A DNA stretch of 64,000 nucleotides from Ulva prolifera. Lineage: Eukaryota > Chlorophyta > Ulvophyceae > Ulvales > Ulvaceae. A program made the translations under genes and the position numbers. Shown here in pieces: positions 1-12,905 of the stretch. The notes beneath the pieces are model-generated. The model searched no databases. It was not told the DNA's origin and saw only the letters and a list, made by a program, of their open reading frames with translations. Each line of letters starts with the position of its first letter. Positions within the stretch are counted from its first letter, which is position 1. The stretch lies in assembly GCA_023078555.1 (NCBI GenBank), contig CM041201.1, forward strand, positions 6,951,172 through 7,015,171, in the 5' to 3' direction.

Positions 1-1
1 T

Positions 2-2455
2 GTGCCCTCTGACACCCAGACTCCAGCAGCCAGAGGTGCACAGGTCACTGACTGCTACGTACCAAGGACAGCATCTTCCGCAGCATGTACTGTGAAAGAA
101 TCACCCAGTCATTCTATTCGAATGCAAACACTCATTGAGAAGATGGAGACCTTGCAGCAGCTGCACAAGCATGTACAACAAGAGTTGCAAATCACTAAAA
201 AAACCGAAAGCGGTGCAAGTCAAGCAACGCACAGCTGCATTCAACACTGCCAGAGCAAGGTCGAGAAGCCAATGGCTACACATCTGTCAACCCCACATAC
301 AGAGGATGCTGAACCTATTCCAGGAGCGGGCATACATGACTGTATAGCAAGCAATGGAGCATGCCGGGTCCCACGAGCATCTGTGTGTACCCAACTCAAC
401 GCATCTATGTGTACCCAATAGCTTGTGGCACAGATAGCATGATTGAAGCGTGCGATGGCCTACGGGCATATATTCTCGCACAACACCCAGACATGCACAA
501 GCACACACGACCACGTGCTATGTTTCTGTGCAGACGAACGACTGTTCAGAATTTAAAGCACCAGAAGGATACTTAAGTACCAGGAAGGTGGGTAACCACG
601 TCTGTTGTGAAGCCTCGCATCAGGTAATGAGCGTTGTTTTCTTGTCAGTCGGATTGCCCCAACGATGCTGCACGACTAGCTCTATCATCTTGCAGGCCAG
701 AGACTGTTCCAAAGAACGGCAGAAACGCGCAGCCAAAGTAAATACACAAGCTAACACGATCATCCAGGAAGTAGTGCAAGTCGATCCTTCCCCCAGAGAT
801 GCAACACTTGCAGAGTTTGCGGCTCAAATTACCAAGAGCACTCTCGGGCGAGCTACCACCACACCACTGGCCTGTGAGAGAGCGGAGCAGAGGGGCACCC
901 CAGAGACCAGCATACCAACGAAAGAAACCACAACTGGTCAAGATACACGCCTCATGTGTGATGTCATACACCTGCCTGGTGCCAGACCTACCAAATACCG
1001 GCTAGCACCATCGATATCAGGGAACCTGAAGGCCACGCTTGTTCTTGCGGATATGACGCCAGACCCTGCACTGCCTGACCAGATTTCCCATGCAACGACC
1101 GATCAGGGTCTGAACGACGCAAATGATGCATCCCTACGTTCGTGGGTGTCCCCTCGCACCTCCAGCCCACACGTGCCACAGCGGCACTTGCCGAGGCGAA
1201 CTGATTCTGCAATGCAAAGCACAAGACATAACAACAGACTTGAAACTCTACGGACTCCAACTTTGCCTGTGGGCAGCAAAATTCCGAATGCTCCTAGCCT
1301 TCTGTCTACGAATGGTGTCAGTCTTGCACCAATCGACCCACAAGCGTTCAGCCGCATCCCAGGAGCCAAGCAATGCTACAAGCCCTGCACCACATCTGTT
1401 CGATCTTCCTTTGACACAGAGTTTCAAGATCTTGCAAATGATCCAGAAGTTCTTGCAATGATAGATGCCAAGCATCCGTGTCGATCTGACAGGGTTCCCA
1501 TGGGCACGAATCTGCGTAGCACTGCGCCTGCCCTTGCCACAGGTTTAGATGGAGAACGGTGTCCCAGCGAGCGCCATGGCCACATTACAACAGGGTTTGG
1601 TCGCCATATCGACCCATTCAGCATGGGCCACATCAACACTTGGGTTGATGGATTTCAGGTCAGTTTGCCGCTTTGTGAGGTTTTGAGCCAAGTGTTCCTC
1701 ACCAAGCTCAGTGATGTGTTTTTGAAGGTGCAGGATACAGAAGGATGCGGCAGGATTGCATTACCACGAGACAGCGTTCGAACAGATGTCAGTGATCAGG
1801 TCAGATTGCCTCTGAAAGGATCATGGTGCATGTCCAGCTGCACTATGTGTTACAGTTCTAGAATGTGCAGATCAACATATTACAGGCAAGTCTGGAACGT
1901 CTAGACCTGAAAATCGCAAAGTCCAGATGGCCCGGCTGGAGGTGCGATGTACTGGATGATTGTCAGCGCATGCATATGACACCGCCCTCGATCAATCAGA
2001 TGACGAGATTGGTATCTGCACACCCTGTGCCACGGTCAAGGAAACACACGGCATATATTGGAAACATGCATCCTCCGGGACAAAAAAAGAATTCGAAGTA
2101 TGCTGCACACCGCGGCTCACATGCTGGTAAAGCAATCAGGAAGACCACCAACTGGACACCGGGTGTCAGCGCCGGTAAACGTCAGCAGAAAAACCAGCCG
2201 CCGCCTCTCCACAAGTCACCAGTTGCAAGCATGAGCCACAAGCATCCCACAGCTCACCAGAACAGGTCGCATCCTCACGACCATCGCGAATTCGAGCAGG
2301 ACAACAGTGCTATGTGCGTGAATGATGCCCACAACATCTGGACACAAGTACTACTTGCTGGAGTGATGGCGACTTTTGGCAGGTGCGGATTGTCGACCAC
2401 AACTACACATTATTTGAATGAATCAGTACAATATGATGCAATCACACATGCCTGA
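2..2455 (+). CDS. Hypothetical coiled-coil protein, 5' end outside window
   Basis: I do not recognise this gene. Four exons close in phase 0: 534-623, 696-1658, 1734-1799 and 1871-2455 (stop TGA). The introns are 71-75 bp with GTAATG, GTCAGT and GTCAGA donors and TTGCAG/GTGCAG acceptors. A further exon in another frame lies between 2 and about 260-370 and carries a helical stretch rich in Glu, Gln and Leu around 120-260. The large exon is open for 321 codons and is rich in Ser, Thr, Pro and Arg, without clear globular motifs. The last exon opens with an amphipathic Leu-rich helix and becomes basic and His-rich. The left edge of the window cuts the gene. The open length and phase agreement support a real gene, but no family match does. 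Confidence 0.42.
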
Positions 2456-3715
2456 TTGAACACTGACGGCACGGTGTATTCTGTATCGCCAGGCAACACC
2501 GTTACCTTCTATCTGCTACCGTACAACTGTCGTAGATCTGGTCGTTTGTCCTGAATCGAACTCCGAAAGGAGGTCTTGCCACTGCCAAGACTGACAGCAA
2601 ATTCTAGAGCACAACCTTTGCAACAACTCACTTCGAGTCAACACCTGTTTACAATGGTGTAGATGGTAACTGCACTACTGAATGTGAAGAGGATTCATGA
2701 TTTCTCTTCTTGAAAACCGGTCGTGGTAATGTTCTTGCGTTGACTGGTCACGCATGCGCCTCACCATGCGTGTCATCATGGCCAGCTTCGTGCTCAGGCA
2801 GTTTCAACACTGGTCGTATAAACGGGTACCTGCATATAATTGGGAGGATCGGGTGCAATCAGTTTCGCAACATTGTCCTTGTGCATAACCAGTCAGGTTC
2901 AACTGTTCCAACAAGTTGTTGCAGTGGTGCGCAGGGGAGGCAACGCACATCTGGGCCCACCACATGATACTCCACCTGCAAAGAGTGACGCTATGAGATC
3001 ATAATTTTACAATTGCTATGCAGCCATACATGAGTGACACGGCGGATCCGCACATGTACCAACAGCAGAAGACGGACGTTCCCACCATCAAATGCTTTAG
3101 CCTGCAAAGTCAATCCAAGATGATCACTGAGCTCTTATTGGAGCATTCCATACACTATGAATATCAGATGTGCGCAAGATCCCGGAAAGCGTACGCGTTT
3201 TCCCCTTTCCGTCCCAGGAGCTGCACCAAGCCCGCCACGAGAGCGTAAAAGGCCGCAAACACGACAGTACCAATCCACCAGCTCATATCTCCAGGTGTTG
3301 ATTACTTTTTGTCAAAATGTGTGCGACCACTATAGTGAGGGACAGTGCCGATGCAGATGGATGGATGCACTTAGCATTACGGGTAAACGCATGAAGTTGC
3401 AGGTGACCGTTGATATACAACAGTGAGGAAAGTACATTCAGCGGCAAGCGGGAGAGGCCCGAGGATGCTCGGTACGCCACTGCTTGCGAAATGCATGCGT
3501 GCTTGTGATTGCACTTGTCTCGGTGCTTGATCATTCACAGCTGGTGGTTCAAAGGTGCCCCAAATATAATTGATCAGTGCGTATTGTCTAGGTGCTGGTG
3601 CAGGCATGAAGTTTGTAGGTCTGCAGGGATCATGAAGCTGTTCGCGTCACCTCGGGGGAAGACCCAGGTAACGCCGATCTTGAAATCATATTAAGCAAAA
3701 CACAAAAAGATTAAG
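2456..3715. other. Intergenic stretch, no firm gene
   Basis: Short open frames occur here (for example 3018-3248 and 3157-3426), but none shows a family motif. The 5' exon of the downstream phytol-kinase-like gene, including any transit peptide, may lie here. A short piece at about 3632-3667 that ends at a GTAACG donor is a possible leader exon, but I could not join it convincingly. Confidence 0.4.
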
Positions 3716-4771
3716 ATGTGGCTGCCTTTTGCATGGCTCATAAGCTTGGGCGGCTGCTTCGGACTTGTGCAAGCGACTTCCAACATGGGTGGACCGCCAT
3801 TCGTCAGCCGAAAACTATGCCACTTAGGTATGAAACAAGACACACCAATATTTCAAGATCTTTGTATAATTCGAAGGGTGCTGCATCTCTGCACGCATGT
3901 GGCGCCACACGGGGCAAATCAGCTCGCTCAAGTCGATCACCCTTGCATGCTACCTGACAGAGGAGTTGTCCTTTTTCTTCCGGTCTAACCACGTTGGATG
4001 ATGATTGGAGAATAATGCTTGACGCCTGATCGGAGCAGCCATCATCATGCAGGAGAATGCACGGGTTGATGTATCGTGCTCGACTTGATTTGCAGGCGCG
4101 GGGACAGTATTTGCGATGACGTGGCCGCTGTACTCGGATAATATCGTCAGTGGCATTGTCGCATCGTCTGTCGTATGGCTATCCGCTGCAAAATTTCTTC
4201 TGGTTGGTTTGAAGGTAATCCATGATCCCGATTTTGCGTCCTCCATGGGCGCTGCCAGCGGGCAGGAGCATATCCTTCTGCAGGGTCCAGTTCAGTATGG
4301 CACCGTAATTGCAACGTTGACTATGACCCACTTCAAATCACCCTTCAGCATCGTCCCAATTGGAGTACTTTGTGGCGGTGATGCAATGGCTGCCCTCTTT
4401 GGCAGCCGTTATGGGGAGCAGCGCTTGCCTTGGAACAAGAACAAAGTACGGCTTGCATTCTGTATCATTGCTGACATGATGGCAGGCACACTTCGTGGTA
4501 CTGCTGACATCTTCTGTCATTTCTGCAGACGATTGTCGGTACAGCCGCATTCATTGCGGGTGCATTTTCAGTCTCATCCGGCCTTCTCCTGTATATGGAC
4601 GTCTGGGACAAACAGGACGTCGATTGGCTCAGCAGGCGAACTGCATTGCAGACGCTGGCAGCTTCAGTGCTTGGTGCAGTGGCTGAGACGGCACCGCCCC
4701 TGCCACATTTCGGCAACTTGGATAATCTTCTGATACCCGCATCAACGATGCTGGTCATGACAACGATTTAG
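3716..4771 (+). CDS. Phytol/farnesol kinase-like membrane protein (VTE5/FOLK family)
   Basis: This is an integral-membrane lipid-alcohol kinase of the VTE5/FOLK (CTP-dependent, dolichol-kinase-like) family, expected to phosphorylate phytol or a related prenol for tocopherol and phylloquinone synthesis in plastid membranes. Exons 3716-3827, 4096-4445 and 4529-4771 join in phase and give 234 residues. Diagnostic features in order are the SRKLCHLGAG segment after a first membrane helix, a hydrophobic helix with a VGLK end, the GDAMAALFGSRYG motif followed by LPWNKNKT, and two further hydrophobic helices with a conserved AETAPP turn. The size fits the mature catalytic domain. No transit peptide is visible, so either an upstream exon is missing or the protein is not plastidial. 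Substrate (phytol versus farnesol) cannot be told from sequence. Confidence 0.8.
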
Positions 4772-5461
4772 TCAGCAGGTGCCAGCTGTCTAGAATCATC
4801 TTTTCATGCGATTTGTTTGAGTCCCGAAGCTTAGGCTACAGTACATGCAACATCATACTGGTAGTAATTGTGTAGATATGTGTTTACAATTCAGCTTGTG
4901 CTCAAGACGCGGCAGCAATTCGGAATGTTGAACTCGCCACGGTCTTACTGAACCAGGTCAACGGTCACGGTTCTGTGCAGTCTGGTGTAACGTGGCCAAT
5001 GACCTGTCACCGGCAATATTTCGGCAGCTTCCGAGGAAAACTCGACCCAGCCTTCATCGCAACCTGACACGCCTCCAGGATGCATGTATCGTGGTATAAT
5101 AATTTCTACTTGGCATGTGTTTCTTATGCGTGGTGCAAATGTGGACACACAGTGATGGTACGTCAGTGCTGTGGCTCAGTGCAAAATGCTGATTCGTAAA
5201 CCTCAATATCATCCAGTGCAGAGATATATACTTAGCTTCGACATCAGCATCAGTGATGTGCACAACTCACCTTCTGCAACGAAACTGCGTGCAGATAGTT
5301 GGACTGGAAAACCGCCTTCTGAACAGCATGTCAACATCTATTTACATTCTGCAAATAAATGATATGTCCATTGCACGCTGGCCATGTCGACAGCGGGCAG
5401 CATGCAGCGGTGGGGTGCTCTGCTAAGGGGCTCTATTGTCATACACTTTTGTTACACTGCC
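4772..5461. other. Intergenic, convergent 3' ends
   Basis: This lies between the plus-strand phytol-kinase-like gene and the minus-strand L6 gene. I see no coding exon or repeat. It should hold both 3' UTRs; the L6 poly(A) signal is listed separately. Confidence 0.5.
5452..5456 (-). terminator. TGTAA poly(A) signal of the L6 gene
   Basis: TGTAA on the minus strand starts five bases after the L6 stop codon. TGTAA is the usual chlorophyte nuclear polyadenylation signal. The spacing is very short, so a further signal may be used. Confidence 0.4.
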
Positions 5462-6337
5462 TTATGCCTTACCAGACTTGCCTGCCTTCATGATGACTTC
5501 CTCTCCCAAGTACCTGATGCCCTTGCCCTTGTATGGCTCTGGTGGCCTCTTAGACCGGACCACTGCAGCAAAGTTCCCCAAAATTTCGTTGTCGCATGAT
5601 TCTACGGTCACAAGGGTGCTGTTCTGGACCTGTGCCGTAACTCCATCTGGGAGGTCCATGACCACCGGATGTGAGTATCCCAAGCTGAGAGTCAGCTGGT
5701 TACCGGAGGTAGCTGCACGGTAACCTACGCCTCGAAGCTCCAGCTCCCTCTTGAAGCCAGCAGCAACACCCGTGACCATGTTTTGGCACAAAGCGCGGGT
5801 CATGCCGTGCATTGCAGAGGCTGCTTTGGTGTCCTCATTTCGCGCAACCTTAATCAAATCTCCCTCCTGTTCCACTGTCACCAGTGGATGGAACTGACGC
5901 GCTAGCTCGCCCTTGGGACCCTGCAATATGGCGACCCTGAGTACTGAATCTATTGAGACACAATGTAGATCACAATATAAATAGATCTGTCTATCTCATG
6001 CCGGCAGCTTGACCGTCAGTTGGCGTCCGCGTCCGTGGCTGCGGAGGCTTTGGCAGTCGCATGCTCCGCGCAAGGAGACAGCTCCGCCAGTCAGGCTAGC
6101 GTCTGATTGACTGACAACATATGCTATTCGCAGACCCTGCGTACTGATACCGGCATGGATAGTGGCGAGACGCACCTTAACCTTCAGGTGGTTGTCCTTC
6201 AAAGTCACCGTCACTTCCTTAGGAACTTGCACGGGCTTCTTTCCAATACGAGATTGTGGCCGTTCTTTGGCTGCGTGGACAACAACCTGCGATCGGGACG
6301 GATTCACCACTCGTGGCTTACTTCCTAGCGACAACAT
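5462..6337 (-). CDS. RPL6: Plastid 50S ribosomal protein L6 (bL6c), nuclear-encoded
   Basis: This is a structural protein of the large subunit of the plastid ribosome. Exon 1 (6337-6176, 54 codons) holds a short basic, Ser/Val-rich leader typical of a green-algal transit peptide, then the L6 start SRIGKKPVQVPK. Exon 2 (5920-5462) begins exactly at GPKGELAR, so the junction HLKVK|GPKGEL reconstructs the universal L6 N-terminal beta sheet. The C-terminal half carries LRGVGYRA, the family strand LTLSLGYSHPV, and RSKRPPEPYKGKGIRY, the L6 signature at the rRNA-binding end. The total is 206 residues, against about 178 for bacterial L6 plus leader. The single intron (6175-5921) has a GTGCGT donor and a TTGCAG acceptor. 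The gene is divergent from the MMTAG2-like gene. Confidence 0.93.
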
Positions 6338-6966
6338 GACGGAATTACCTCGGGCTGATTAGAACAATTCTCCAGTCCAGAAACGATTCGCGGCTGCTTG
6401 GCAGGGCATGTTGATGTTCCATCGGGCATTAACGCGCTGCCTGCGATGCTGTTGCCACTGCGCGCTGTAGCGTTTGCGGCCACCAGGGCGGGTGCAGTCT
6501 GCTTACGCACGTGATCCCGCGTTGCACGGGGGCTGGTGTTGTGGCTACAGAGGCAAAGTCGTCCTGCAGGGCTCTGTAGCCTCGCGGTGGCATGCCATGG
6601 CAGAATCAAGCCCCGTAAGAAGCAATTAGCGTGGCAGCTTGGAGGGCATTTCGCTGTGAACTGTGCGCTACCAGCTTTGACTGCGAACAGCACCTCAGAA
6701 CCTGTCGTCGGATATCAAGAAGCGCATTTGTATCGACAGCACGGATTAGCGCCAATATGACTGCAGGTTATTGCATAGTGATCACGTCATGTGGTATATC
6801 TGGGTAGCATCTGTGGCACACATAGAGGCCTTGGCAGTGACAGTGTACTTCACCGGTTCCGAAAGCATTGCAGCAGCGACGAGGTCACCTTCGAACTGAC
6901 GTTCTCAGCATACCACTAAGCGCACATTTGTGTTGCTATTTGATCTGTTGGCGATCGCTACCCAAC
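6338..6966. promoter_or_regulatory. Shared intergenic promoter region of L6 and MMTAG2-like genes
   Basis: These 629 bp separate two divergently read start codons (6337 minus, 6967 plus), so both promoters must lie here unless untranslated exons extend outward. I found no convincing TATA box. The call rests on gene layout only. Confidence 0.45.
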
Positions 6967-8644
6967 ATGGCCGTGTATAACGGTCCCCCGCGTGGTGGTA
7001 GCCGCGGGGGAAGGGATCAGTTTAACTGGGACGCGGTCAAGGGTGACAAAGACAGAGAATACTATCTTGGTCATAGTGTGAAAGCACTCACGGGCAGATG
7101 GCAGAAGGGTAAAGATGTGTACTGGTATACTCGCGACAAGGAAGAGGCGCAGTCCGCAGGTGCGGTTAATCATGAACTCGAGGCGGTCAAGGACAAAGAA
7201 GCTCAGCTCATGGCTGAGGTGTGCTCTCGAAGCGTCGTTACTCAGGCATCGGAACCGCCTCGTCAGGGCAGGCTGACTTGATGTGGCAGTTTGTGTCACT
7301 ACCATTGCATTGTCTGTCCCAGCATTTCAACCACCGAGGGGGTACACATCCCACAACCTCCTCGTAAAAACAGAGATGCATATCGCATGGTGTCAAGGCA
7401 GCGCATTCGGCTGCACAAAGGAAGCTGATGTGCTGCGCTTCAGCACCCTTGTCTTGTGTCGCTCACCCAACTTGGTTACATAGACGGCATGTTAGAAGTA
7501 CAGCAATCACATCAAGATGCACATGCCGCTAATTCTCACAACTTCCATGTTGCTGCCGCGATCGATGATGTTGCCTGGTCTGTTGTACTGTTAGTTGACA
7601 AGTTATGACCTGTTCGCCCGAGGTCTTTCATAAAGACAACATTTACACACACTCAGAGCACCCTGCACATGCACAGCATCCCCACAAACCTGCAGGCTTC
7701 TGATGAACAAGATGCGCCGCGCGAAGGCACGCAGCTTCCATGCATCGTGTGCAGGCACCGTGCCTGGTGTATATATCAAACGTTGGCGAGAAATGGCATC
7801 CTCGATCACTTTATCATTCCCCATCCAGTTGGACTTGTCACAGGCCAGATTGTACACATCGAGCTTGCGATCAACTTGTTCGGAGCCAGTAGATATATTG
7901 ATTAATTGCTGAAGCATAGCATCGTGCTGATCCTTGTTTGTCAGCTTCGCAGGCACTTGGCTTGAAGGCTCCCGAGTCCAAGACGTCCCGTGCACAGCTT
8001 GACCAGAATGAGATGAACAAGCTGCTTGAGAAGACACACAGTACTGATGCCGATGCAATGGCTGTAAAGGGGCTGGGATTTGCACCGTACGCCTCACCCT
8101 TTGCACCTCATCATGAACAACTCGGTTCGCCTGTACAGAGAGCTCGACCGCAGTGCCACCTGCAGAACCTGGCGATCATGGAAGTCGTGTACCTCCGCTG
8201 CATTGTTGGACAGACACAGTCTGACAGTCTTGCAGATCTCTCAGCGTGACCTCCTTTTGTGTGCATGTCTGCTTTGGAGCTTGTGTTGTGTTGTATCTTG
8301 TTTCGCAGTGCTGCATGCGTGAAGCACGCGGTGGTGGCTGCAGGAGAGTGTTGGGGGGCCTCCCAGCTGCGCATGAGCGCATGCCCGCCGATGGTCTCTC
8401 TGCCATAGCCGCCCAGCCTCTTGACGGGGACCTTCCAGGCCCGCCATCGCGTGGCTCCCCAAAAGCCTCAAATAAACGGAGGTGGCCGGAAGATGATTCC
8501 CCCAGGCGCACCTCTAAGCACAAAAGCGAACACCGGAGCAAAAAGTCCAAGGACGAGAAGCGCGACAAGAAGGAGAAGAAACACAAGCGGGACAAGAAGC
8601 GTTCAAAAGATAAGAAACGGTCAAAACGCTCTGTGAGTCGGTAG
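6967..8644 (+). CDS. MMTAG2-family protein (multiple myeloma tumor-associated protein 2 homologue)
   Basis: This is a conserved eukaryotic nuclear protein of poorly known function (MMtag / kinase-phosphorylation domain). Exon 1 (6967-7218) gives the diagnostic N-terminus: a GPPRGGSRGG stretch, DQFNWDAVKGDKDREYYLGHS and GRWQKGKDVYWYTRDK. Exon 2 begins at 7953 so that MAE|ALGLK continues the family MAALGY block. It ends near 8132 (GTACAG donor) if the last exon starts at 8309; an acceptor at 8343 is an alternative. The final exon ends in a long Lys/Arg/Asp/Glu tail, KSKDEKRDKKEKKHKRDKK, typical of the family and likely a nuclear localisation and interaction tail. The model gives about 255 residues, close to the human length. 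The first intron (734 bp) is large. The exon 2/3 boundary is the only doubtful point. Confidence 0.82.
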
Positions 8645-10915
8645 ACTGTGTGCAGTTCAAGACGGGCTTGCTGGTGACAGGGTCCAATCCTGCCATGGGT
8701 CTGTGCCGCTGTGGGGGTGCTTGGGGTATATGAAAGCGATGTGTTTGGTTCCAGTACTGTGACAACCACTGTGTTGACGACCAGCCCACACGTGTCCTGC
8801 GACCTGGAATAGGCCATGTTCCAGTGCCACTGCAAACTGCTTTGGCATCGTGCTATGCCACCAGACAAGTGAGGCGAGTGCGACCGCTTGTGCTAGATTG
8901 ACTCCCCACATGCACTCGAGCTCAGCACATGCTACAGCCTACCCACAGCTTCGTGGTCGACCCAGGTTAAGTGCCCTGCCGCTGTTGCAAGTATGTTGCC
9001 GATTCGCATAGATGCATGGCTGATGGTGGTGCGTGCGTCCGCGCTTGTGCGTGTCGGCGGGGGTCGTTTCGCGTGCCGCCTGCGTATTCCCTCCCGACCT
9101 GACGCTTTGCCATGTGGAATCCATTGCGTGCGCCCTGCAGCAGAGCTGCCGGGGGTCTGGGTAAACCGAAGAGGCTACAGCTTTGTCCAACGAGATGCAA
9201 CGATGACATGGGCTTGGTGCACCATGATCCCTGTCACCCTCACAGAGCATCTTGTGCCGGGACTGCAAGCCCCATGTTCTGTGAGGGTAAGATGTCAATT
9301 GGCAAACCTAGTGCAACTCTGAAGCAAACGCCCCGTCAGACCAAGTGCCACCCACACGCGCGTTGGCCATAGAAACCAGAGGGGCATGTCACAAACACAC
9401 AGATCTTCACTCTTACAATCGGCCTGCGAACAGCCAATGTACAGGAGACCCCGGCCTTCGAATTCCTCTTGTCACACAGGGGGGTGGGCATCTGCAAGTA
9501 TGTATGCATCACTACATAGCCGTTTCCATTTTGACATTGACAACTCCGAAATCCGGGACCAAAAGAGGCATCCAAGCAACATGCTGCCGCAAACTCTGAC
9601 TTGCGCCACAGAATGACCACATGTGTGTACACGGGCACTGGATGTGGCAGCCGGGGGAAGCAGTCCGTGCTCTCAAGCAGATTCTCAGAAGGCACATCTA
9701 GCTGCCATGGCAGCCTGTGCAGGGCTTTGTCAGGAGCCATCAACGCGGCCAGTGAGCGCCTGCACTGAGGCAGGCCTCCGATGCACACTTGCACCATGGC
9801 CGAGTCAGGCCCATCGCATCGGCATGATGCCCAACTTGGTGGAAGGGTTTCATCTGTTGCACCACGGATACGGTAGTCACTGCGCTGACAATCGAGCAGG
9901 ATGCGGTCCGGGTGAATATGCACATGGTGTTTCAGATGTTGTGAAGCGCAGCTGTTCATGTACCATGCGATGATGATCACATACATGGGCTCAAGAGAAG
10001 ATGAGAACTGCGTAGCTGCAAGCTCTGGAGCTGTTCATGCGGCTGAGCTTGCAACTACACACGTCGGTCCCGGTGATCGAGCGGTGTCCGCCGACCAGGC
10101 ATGCGACGCTAGCCTTGAGACCACGACGGTCCATGGTGGTTGGTCGACTGGTCGATTGACTCACGCGGAAGCCGCCCTGACGGAGCCTTCCCGGCGCTGG
10201 TCACATTGACCGACGACGTGCCTGCAGATGTAGATGCCAGGTGCTACGCGTCATCTGGGTCCGCGGCTGGTTGCCTCTTCACACCGCACTCGCAAACCCG
10301 GTGGCCGTGCTGCTGTGCACAGCCGCGCCGCGCAAGGCAAGCAGGTGCTCGCGGCATGGCCGGTGCCTGGGAGTTCGCTGTGACGTGCCGCCGGTGCGTA
10401 CCGAGTAGCCGTGGTGGGCGGGCATGTACGACCGCATCCAGACCGCGCTAGGCCGTGTAGCATTGTCTCTGACGCGGGTTTATGATTGCTAGACCTGCTT
10501 CGCAGCGACTAGTATCTCGCTGACAGTAAGGCGCCGGTCGACGAGCTCACTGCAGAGCTGGCCCTGCTGCTGGTGTGAGGCTCCACCAGCGCATTTTGGC
10601 GCGCAGGAATCTGGTCTATCAGTTGGCGATCGCTGCTTTTGTGATGAGCCGAAATCGTTAAGCAGCACGACTGAAGCGCATGGATCTGCCATGGCTAGCT
10701 GGAGCAGCAGTGCCCGCGTACCCGACAGGCGCTCCAGCGGAATATGCACGCTTCTCTTTCTAACATCATCATGGACAAGCGCTGATTACTGCTAATCCCG
10801 TATGTGATCACCAGATACGGCACATCTGGCCAGCCTTGTTGTCAGTAAGCATGCATGTATGCTTTGACCGGAAGCTCGGACTTGGCTTAACAATCTGACT
10901 TGCGCTACCGTGCAG
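8645..10915. other. Intergenic stretch, probably holding the first exon of SnRK2-A
   Basis: The longest open frame (9986-9336, minus) has no family signature and unusual composition, and I treat it as chance. The start codon of the kinase that follows must lie here, because its first recognised exon opens in the middle of the glycine-loop strand. An ATG at 10680 is one candidate, but the junction is not proven. Confidence 0.4.
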
Positions 10916-12905
10916 ATCGGAGACCTGGGATCAGGTAGTTTTGGGGAATGTAAACTCGCCAGGGACCATGATGGTGAAGTGATCGCGATCAAATTTGTGG
11001 AACGGCGAAAGGTATGGCATACATCGTGTGCACGCTTGTGGCAGCGGTCCCTCCGCACGTGCTGGGTTGCAGCGTGCCCTGCTTACTTCATTGCGAGCAC
11101 TCCTACAGGTAGACAAGAACATTAAACGAGAGGTTCTCATGCACTCAAGTCTAAGCCATCCCAACGTCATCGGTTTCAAGAGGGTGCGTCATTCCTTCCC
11201 CCACATCATCAAACAGGGGATTGACGCATACAACATATTTTCACGTCGCCCATACTTGCACAGCAATCCGCATGGTTACAATTGTGCGCCGCATGCCATC
11301 AGCATATGCAGGTGTTCCTCACCGAGCAGCACCTAGCCATCGCACTCGAGTACGCCACCGATGGGGAGTTGTTCGATCGTGTCAAACAGGCCAATCGATT
11401 CGACGAGGACATGGCTCGCTTCTTCTTTCAGCAGCTCATCGCGGGTGCGTCCTGCATGCCATTTAGGTCTAGATGCACCGGAGAAGGCATGAGAAGCCCC
11501 GATGGCCACCACATGCCACGTGCATCACCATGCATCAAAGCAACGTGTTGCAGACGTCCTTCTTACACCAGGACCAGATATGACCAGACTTGTTCAAGCT
11601 TTCTTTTTCCCACGGGGAACCCCAGTGAAATTCCCTTGGTTTCACCGGGATTTGTCACAAAAAAAATGCACCCGTTTCTCCGGGATCCTGGCCTGGCTGT
11701 ACAGAGTCTGTCCTGCAGATCTGCACTTGCACCTCACCGGGACCCCCCGGTGGCCTAATGTGTCGGCCACCGGGAGTCGTCAGGATGTTGCGTATTCCAC
11801 CGGGCGCCCGGCCGGGTAGAAGAAGCCTGGATACGACTCGGATCAGGGCAGTCTCACAGCACTGGTCTCACACGCGCACTTGTTTGCAGGTGTGGAGTAC
11901 ATCCATGACCAGGGGCTGGTGCACCGAGACCTGAAGCTAGAAAACACGCTTGTCAAGACAGAGGAGTCACGTCCCGGCCGGCCGATGCCAGTTCTGAAGC
12001 TCGCAGACTTTGGCTTCTGCAAGCATGAGCATCTCCACTCCTGCCCAGACTCCCGTGTTGGCACCCCAGCCTACATCAGCCCGGTGTGTGTCCACCCTGC
12101 CTCCCTTGCGGTCTGTGACCCACGTACGCGACACTGCGATCCTGCGGTGGCCCAAAATCCCCGAAGCACTGCGCTGATCAGGCACTAGTCGAGGCCCAAC
12201 ATTCATGCACACGCACTGCCTCTTTCACACGAGGTAGAGGCCGTGAGGCGGCGGTGATGCTGTGTGCAGGAGGTGCTGCAGGCGCCGCAGCGGTACGACG
12301 GCAAGCCTGCCGACGTGTGGTCGTGCGGGGTGCACCTCTACATCATGCTCGTCGGGTGGTACCCCTTCACCGACCCCCGTGACCCAGCAAACTTCAGCAG
12401 GACAGCCGCCAACATCCTCAAGGGTCGCTACGCGTTCCCTCACAACCTCAACCTGAGCCCGGAGTGCCAGGAGCTCATCAAGGGCATGCTGCAGCGCGAC
12501 CCGAAGCTGCGCATCACCATCCAGGAGATCAAGAAGTCTAGCTGGTTCCAGACCAAGCTCTGCCGTGAGCTTGCGGTGCGGCCCCAATTTGACGGATGCC
12601 TGCATAGAGTGCTGGAAGCACTCACGGCTCCAAGCTCCAGCCTGTGAAACTGGCCACACCTGTTTGTCAGCATGCACGACGTGTTCAGAGTGGAGAAATT
12701 GTGTCACGGCTGTGCACTGCAAGATCAACACAGCTTCATGCAGCGAACAAAAGTGCACTTGTTTCGGAGTGTACAAGCACCGATTTCTGACTCGCGTCCC
12801 TCCACCTGCGTGCAGAATGGGAGCCAGGGGCTGCCCTGCTACAGGCAGTGCATGCAGCCACGGCACGAGATCGAAGCTATACTCGAGTTGGCTGCATGCA
12901 TGTGA
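10916..12905 (+). CDS. SnRK2-like Ser/Thr protein kinase A (first exon not identified)
   Basis: This is a Ser/Thr kinase of the SnRK2 family, which in plants acts in osmotic-stress and ABA signalling. Six exons are visible: 10916-11011, 11109-11183, 11312-11444, 11890-12083, 12270-12575 and 12816-12905, in phases 0,0,1,0,0. They encode the glycine loop GSGSFG, the catalytic Lys in [20 protein letters not shown], the activation segment [18 protein letters not shown], and the C-lobe helix RITIQEIKK. The last exon encodes a short acidic helix (HEIEAILEL) that matches the SnRK2 box. The activation loop keeps the first Ser of the SnRK2 Ser-Thr pair but has Arg in place of the Thr. Exon sizes match SnRK2-B at 35.8 kb. 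A TGTAA signal follows at 12931. Confidence 0.88.

Noticed and set aside
9336..9986. 216-codon open frame on minus
   Set aside because: No family signature, no intron context and a Cys/His-heavy composition typical of chance frames in this GC range.
11461..11889. Repeated CCGGG/CCCGG and ACCGGGA motifs within a kinase intron, considered as a small mobile element
   Set aside because: No consistent terminal inverted repeats or target duplication could be found.
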